Source: Thalassospiraceae bacterium (GTDB taxonomy: Bacteria; Pseudomonadota; Alphaproteobacteria; Rhodospirillales; Magnetovibrionaceae). From it: a stretch of DNA of 8,321 nt. The stretch's first letter is position 1; every line of letters starts with the position of its first letter. Location of the stretch: positions 1 to 8,321 of the forward strand of contig DAOWFT010000057.1 of NCBI GenBank assembly GCA_030637845.1, in the 5' to 3' direction. The notes under the pieces are model-generated. The model was not told the DNA's origin, searched no databases, and saw only the letters and a list, made by a program, of their open reading frames with translations. The position numbers and the translations under genes are program-made. Below are positions 6,120-8,321 of this stretch, piece after piece.

Positions 6120-7298
6120 CTAAAGCAAGGCAAGCCCTTGTTCAAGGTCGCGTATCAGGTCGTCGGGGTCTTCCAGCCCCGCATGAATTCGCAGATAAGG
6201 GCCGGGGTGTGGGAACTTGTAAGTTTTGCGGGCTCTGGCGGGGCTGTCGTGAACAACAAGGCTTTCGTAGCCACCCCAGCTAAACCCAATGGGGAACAGT
6301 TTTAATCCCTCCATCATGCGGTTGCGGTCTTCATCGGAATATTTGTCTTTTAATACCACCCCAAATAGCCCGGTCGCACCGGTGAAATCTCGTTTCCATA
6401 TTTCATGACCGGGGCAGCCTTCAAGCGCCGGATGGATAACCGCCTCTACTTCGTCCCGGGCGGCCAGCCATTTTGCCAGTATCAATCCGGTTTTAAAGTG
6501 TTGTTTCAGCCGCGGTGCCAGCGTCCTGAGGCCGCGCAATGCCAAATAGCAATCATCGGGTTGGGGTGAATGCCCAAATGAAGATGCGCTAAGCATTATT
6601 TTGTCATAAAGGTCGCGATCACGCATGGTGATGGAACCCATCATAAGGTCGGAATGACCGCCAATATATTTTGTTACTGCCTGCACTGATACGTCGACGC
6701 CAAAATCAAACGGCTTGTAATAATAGCCGGCACTCCAGGTGTTATCCATTACCACCAACACACCGGCGGCGTGCGCCACCTTGGCAATGGCTGGAATGTC
6801 TTGGACTTCGAATGTTATGGAGCCGGGGGCCTCGGTAAATACTACGCGGGTTTCCGGGCGGATCAGCTCTTTTATGTTTTCACCAATCATCGGATCGTAA
6901 TAGGTGATATCAACGCCAAATTTTTTAAGAAAATTATTGCAAAACTTTATGGTCGGAAAATAAGCGCTTTCAGTCATTAACAAATGATCACCGCTTTTAA
7001 GCAGGCCGGCAAGCGTTGCCGCAATCGAACCCAAGCCCGAACCGACTATTACCGCATGGTTGGCGTCTTCTAGTTTTTTAAGCCCGTCTTCGAGGGCGAA
7101 CGAAGTCGGCGTGCCATAAAGACCATAATAGGTTGTATCGAATTTTTTAAGTTCGGCCGCTTCCAGTTCGGCCACGGTTGGGAAGGCCACCGTTGATGCG
7201 TGATAGACTGGCGGGTTGAGAATACCGAAATTATCATCGGGCGACCTGCCGGCCAGGCCGAGCTCGGTATCTAGCTTGTTTTTTTTATCCCCGCTCAT
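6120..7298 (-). CDS. metC: Cystathionine beta-lyase (Cys/Met metabolism PLP enzyme)
   Basis: A PLP-dependent enzyme that converts cystathionine to homocysteine, pyruvate and ammonia on the route to methionine. The 392 residues match family length. The PLP lysine is Lys210 (SVQAVTKYIGGHSDLMMG), the same number as in E. coli MetC. The cofactor-binding aspartate is Asp185 (VVMDNTWSAG), and the phosphate-binding SGLGS lies at 87-91. The C-terminal SWGGYESLV (340-348) and YLRIHAGLED (368-377) favour MetC over cystathionine gamma-synthase. At 58-63 the protein has YGLYGT where E. coli MetC has YGRRGT, so the second phosphate-contacting arginine is missing. The ATG at 7298 has a good ribosome site (AAGGA, 9 bases upstream). 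It diverges from aapJ and converges with znuB. A related gamma-lyase activity cannot be ruled out. Confidence 0.87.
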   Translation of the reverse strand: MSGDKKNKLDTELGLAGRSPDDNFGILNPPVYHASTVAFPTVAELEAAELKKFDTTYYGLYGTPTSFALEDGLKKLEDANHAVIVGSGLGSIAATLAGLLKSGDHLLMTESAYFPTIKFCNNFLKKFGVDITYYDPMIGENIKELIRPETRVVFTEAPGSITFEVQDIPAIAKVAHAAGVLVVMDNTWSAGYYYKPFDFGVDVSVQAVTKYIGGHSDLMMGSITMRDRDLYDKIMLSASSFGHSPQPDDCYLALRGLRTLAPRLKQHFKTGLILAKWLAARDEVEAVIHPALEGCPGHEIWKRDFTGATGLFGVVLKDKYSDEDRNRMMEGLKLFPIGFSWGGYESLVVHDSPARARKTYKFPHPGPYLRIHAGLEDPDDLIRDLEQGLALL

Positions 7299-7327
7299 AT
7301 TACGTTTTCCTTAAGTAGCTATCGTTT

Positions 7328-7355
7328 ATTGATTGTGGGTTCCGGCACAATCAAT
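7328..7355. promoter_or_regulatory. Perfect 10-bp inverted repeat upstream of metC
   Basis: ATTGATTGTG (7328-7337) and CACAATCAAT (7346-7355) are perfect inverted copies around an 8-base centre, 30-57 bp before the metC start codon. There is no T-run on either side, so it is not a classical terminator. It may be an operator for metC or, if transcribed, a leader hairpin. Arm length and symmetry make chance occurrence unlikely. The bound factor is unknown. Confidence 0.6.
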
Positions 7356-7399
7356 CTCTAGGTGTAATCGGCAAATAACTTAATCCGATAAGACTACAT

Positions 7400-7420
7400 A
7401 TTGATCCCGAAAGTATCAAT
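7400..7420. promoter_or_regulatory. Second ATTGAT/ATCAAT dyad
   Basis: ATTGAT (7400-7405) and ATCAAT (7415-7420) form a 6-bp dyad with a 9-base centre. The outer six bases are the same as those of the longer dyad at 7328-7355, and the two centres are about 69 bp apart. A shared regulator for metC and aapJ is conceivable; a LysR-type T-N11-A pattern also fits. Arms this short could also arise by chance in AT-rich DNA. Confidence 0.35.
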
Positions 7421-7481
7421 TACTCATGTAAAATTAGATACTTATATATTGTATTGGCTACAATTTTACTTGAGGGTTGCC

Positions 7482-7596
7482 ATCCTCCATGTTACCCCTG
7501 TTAACCATAAAGTGTCGTGTGGGAGGGGCGCTGAGTACAATTCCTCCCCGGTTCAATAATTTAAACTAACGAATAATAATAAATATTTGGGAGGAT
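7482..7596 (+). promoter_or_regulatory. aapJ leader with alternating complementary segments, candidate translational switch
   Basis: Four segments alternate: A = ATCCTCC (7482-7488), B = GGGAGGGG (7521-7528), C = TTCCTCCC (7541-7548), D = GGGAGGAT (7589-7596). D contains the aapJ Shine-Dalgarno sequence. B and C can form an 8-bp stem (two G-U pairs) with a 12-base loop. C can instead pair with D over 7 bp (TCCTCCC/GGGAGGA), hiding the ribosome site. A can pair with D over 7 bp or with B over about 5-6. B-C is local and should form first, leaving D open unless A takes it. No U-run follows B-C, so transcription termination is unlikely. The function is inferred from complementarity only. Confidence 0.35.
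7489..7569 (+). CDS. Possible 26-residue leader peptide upstream of aapJ
   Basis: An ATG at 7489 opens a 26-codon frame (MLPLLTIKCR, then VGGALSTIPPRFNNLN) ending in TAA at 7567-7569, 31 bases before the aapJ start. It has only a distant GAGGG (7472-7476) as a ribosome site. It shows no run of one amino acid of the sort found in classical attenuators. Its Pro-Pro codons coincide with segment C of the leader, and translation through it would break the B-C hairpin. A frame of this length is easily found by chance, so I treat it as a possibility tied to the leader structure. Confidence 0.2.
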   Translation: MLPLLTIKCRVGGALSTIPPRFNNLN

Positions 7597-7600
7597 TACC

Positions 7601-8321
7601 GTGAAAAAGACAATTACCCTTTTGGGTGCAATTGCTGCTGTTGGCATGTTTGCAACCGCTGCAACCGCATCAACCCTTGACGATGTAAAGAAGCGTGGCA
7701 GCCTTAGCTGTGGCGTTAGTACAGGGCTTCCTGGCTTCTCAGCCCCTGATGACAAAAATAACTGGTCTGGTCTTGATGTTGACACCTGCCGCGCCGTTGC
7801 TGCAGCCGTGCTTGGCGATGCCAACAAGGTTAAGTTTGTTCCACTTACCGCTAAAGAACGGTGGACCGCGCTTCAGTCCGGCGAAATTGGCATGCTGGCC
7901 CGTAACTCTACATGGACTCACACCCGTGACACCTCGCTTGGTGCGAACTTTGCCGGTGTAAACTACTATGATGGCCAGGGTTTCATGGCTCTTAAATCAC
8001 TTGGTGTTAAAAGCGCTAAAGAACTTGATGGTGCTACCTTCTGTATTCAGGCTGGTACCACCACCGAGCTTAACCTTGCTGATTATTTCCGCGAGCACGG
8101 CATGAAATACAAAGCCGTAACCGTTGATACATCAGATCAATCTATTCAGGGTTTTGAATCTGGCCGTTGCGATAGCCTTACATCCGATCAATCACAGCTT
8201 TATGCTCTTCGTTCAAAAATGGCAGATCCTTCAAGCGCCGTTGTGTTGCCTGAAGTTATCTCTCGTGAGCCTCTCGGACCTGTTGTTCGCAAAGGTGACG
8301 AGCAGTGGTTCGCAATTGTTA
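7601..8321 (+). CDS. aapJ: General L-amino-acid ABC transporter binding protein AapJ, C-terminus cut by window
   Basis: The periplasmic receptor of the AapJQMP broad-range amino-acid importer (SBP_bac_3 family). 240 codons are present of roughly 340 expected; the rest lies beyond the window. A GTG start at 7601 follows a strong GGGAGG site with 6-base spacing. The signal peptide MKKTITLLGAIAAVGMFATA ends near Ala23 (ATA before STLDD). Hallmarks of AapJ are STLDDVKKRGSLSCGV (24-39), GFSAPDDKNNWSGLDVDTC (45-63), PLTAKERWTALQSGEI (81-96), FAGVNYYDGQGFM (117-129), GTTTELNLADYF (152-163) and EPLGPVVRKGDEQWF (223-237). Cysteines at 37, 63, 148 and 190 are in place for family disulphides. Leucine is encoded mostly by CTT (about 17 of 21), unlike the neighbouring genes, which suggests high expression. 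Confidence 0.95.
   Translation, partial: MKKTITLLGAIAAVGMFATAATASTLDDVKKRGSLSCGVSTGLPGFSAPDDKNNWSGLDVDTCRAVAAAVLGDANKVKFVPLTAKERWTALQSGEIGMLARNSTWTHTRDTSLGANFAGVNYYDGQGFMALKSLGVKSAKELDGATFCIQAGTTTELNLADYFREHGMKYKAVTVDTSDQSIQGFESGRCDSLTSDQSQLYALRSKMADPSSAVVLPEVISREPLGPVVRKGDEQWFAIV

Larger units (their letters stand above)
7299..7600. other. metC/aapJ divergent intergenic region
   Basis: This is the only stretch of about 300 bp without a confidently called gene. The metC-proximal part (7299-7464) is AT-rich and holds two inverted repeats with the half-site ATTGAT/ATCAAT, plus -10-like TATATT (7445-7450) and TACAAT (7459-7464) facing aapJ. No convincing -35 partner was found for either. The aapJ-proximal part (about 7470-7600) is more GC-rich and holds a possible leader ORF and alternating complementary segments ending at the aapJ ribosome site. 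No tRNA, terminator with a T-run, or mobile-element end was seen. Confidence 0.7.

Noticed and set aside
7299..7356. SAM-II riboswitch upstream of metC
   Set aside because: The metC leader has a hairpin followed by a stretch loosely like the SAM-II 3' part (ATAAACGATAGCTA), and SAM-II does precede met genes in alphaproteobacteria. The loop is only 8 bases and I see no pseudoknot partner in it, so the match is too weak without a covariance search.
7521..7548. Rho-independent terminator before aapJ
   Set aside because: The GGGAGG/CCTCCC stem is followed by CGGTTCAATAAT, not a T-run, and it lies upstream of the gene in the sense direction.
7695..7961. Plus-strand ORF of 88 codons inside aapJ
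   Set aside because: It is in another frame of the aapJ coding sequence, which shows strong family conservation in its own frame.

Overview
The window reads as a chromosomal segment of an alphaproteobacterium of moderate GC content. The evidence is the family flavour of the proteins (an AapJ-type general amino-acid binding protein beside metC, and a znuA/znuCB divergent pair) and a palindrome resembling known Zur sites. No species can be named from the sequence alone. No tRNA, rRNA, CRISPR array, insertion sequence or phage gene was seen.

Layout. (1) 1-1554, minus strand: a molybdate ABC transporter operon, modA-modB-modC, with modC running off the left edge. (2) 1555-1710: a divergent control region with a promoter-like pair, a 10-bp-arm dyad and a three-copy 12-bp repeat. 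(3) 1711-2073, plus strand: a small stand-alone PilZ-domain protein, a probable cyclic-di-GMP receptor. (4) 2067-5338/6110: a zinc-homeostasis block. znuA, hisI and a COG0523/CobW-type GTPase run leftwards as one tightly packed operon, and znuC and znuB run rightwards. The two arms diverge from a 78-bp gap that holds a perfect TGTTATAACA palindrome, a likely Zur operator. (5) 6120-7298, minus strand: a PLP-dependent cystathionine beta-lyase (metC-type), convergent with znuB. (6) 7299-7600: a 302-bp non-coding region with two inverted repeats sharing the ATTGAT half-site, followed by a long leader. (7) 7601-right edge, plus strand: aapJ, cut off by the window end.

How the genes work together. 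ModABC imports molybdate. ZnuABC imports zinc under scarcity, and the COG0523 GTPase is the kind of protein thought to deliver scarce zinc to client enzymes. HisI is a zinc enzyme of histidine synthesis that overlaps the GTPase gene by 11 bp, which makes it an attractive candidate client or a zinc-starvation paralogue. MetC (methionine/cysteine metabolism) and AapJ (amino-acid uptake) diverge from a shared region and may be co-regulated.

The least expected signal is in the aapJ leader. Four short pyrimidine- and purine-rich segments alternate, the last being the aapJ Shine-Dalgarno sequence, so they can pair in mutually exclusive ways. A 26-codon open frame runs through the middle. This looks like a possible translational switch, but it is unproven and rests on short complementarity.
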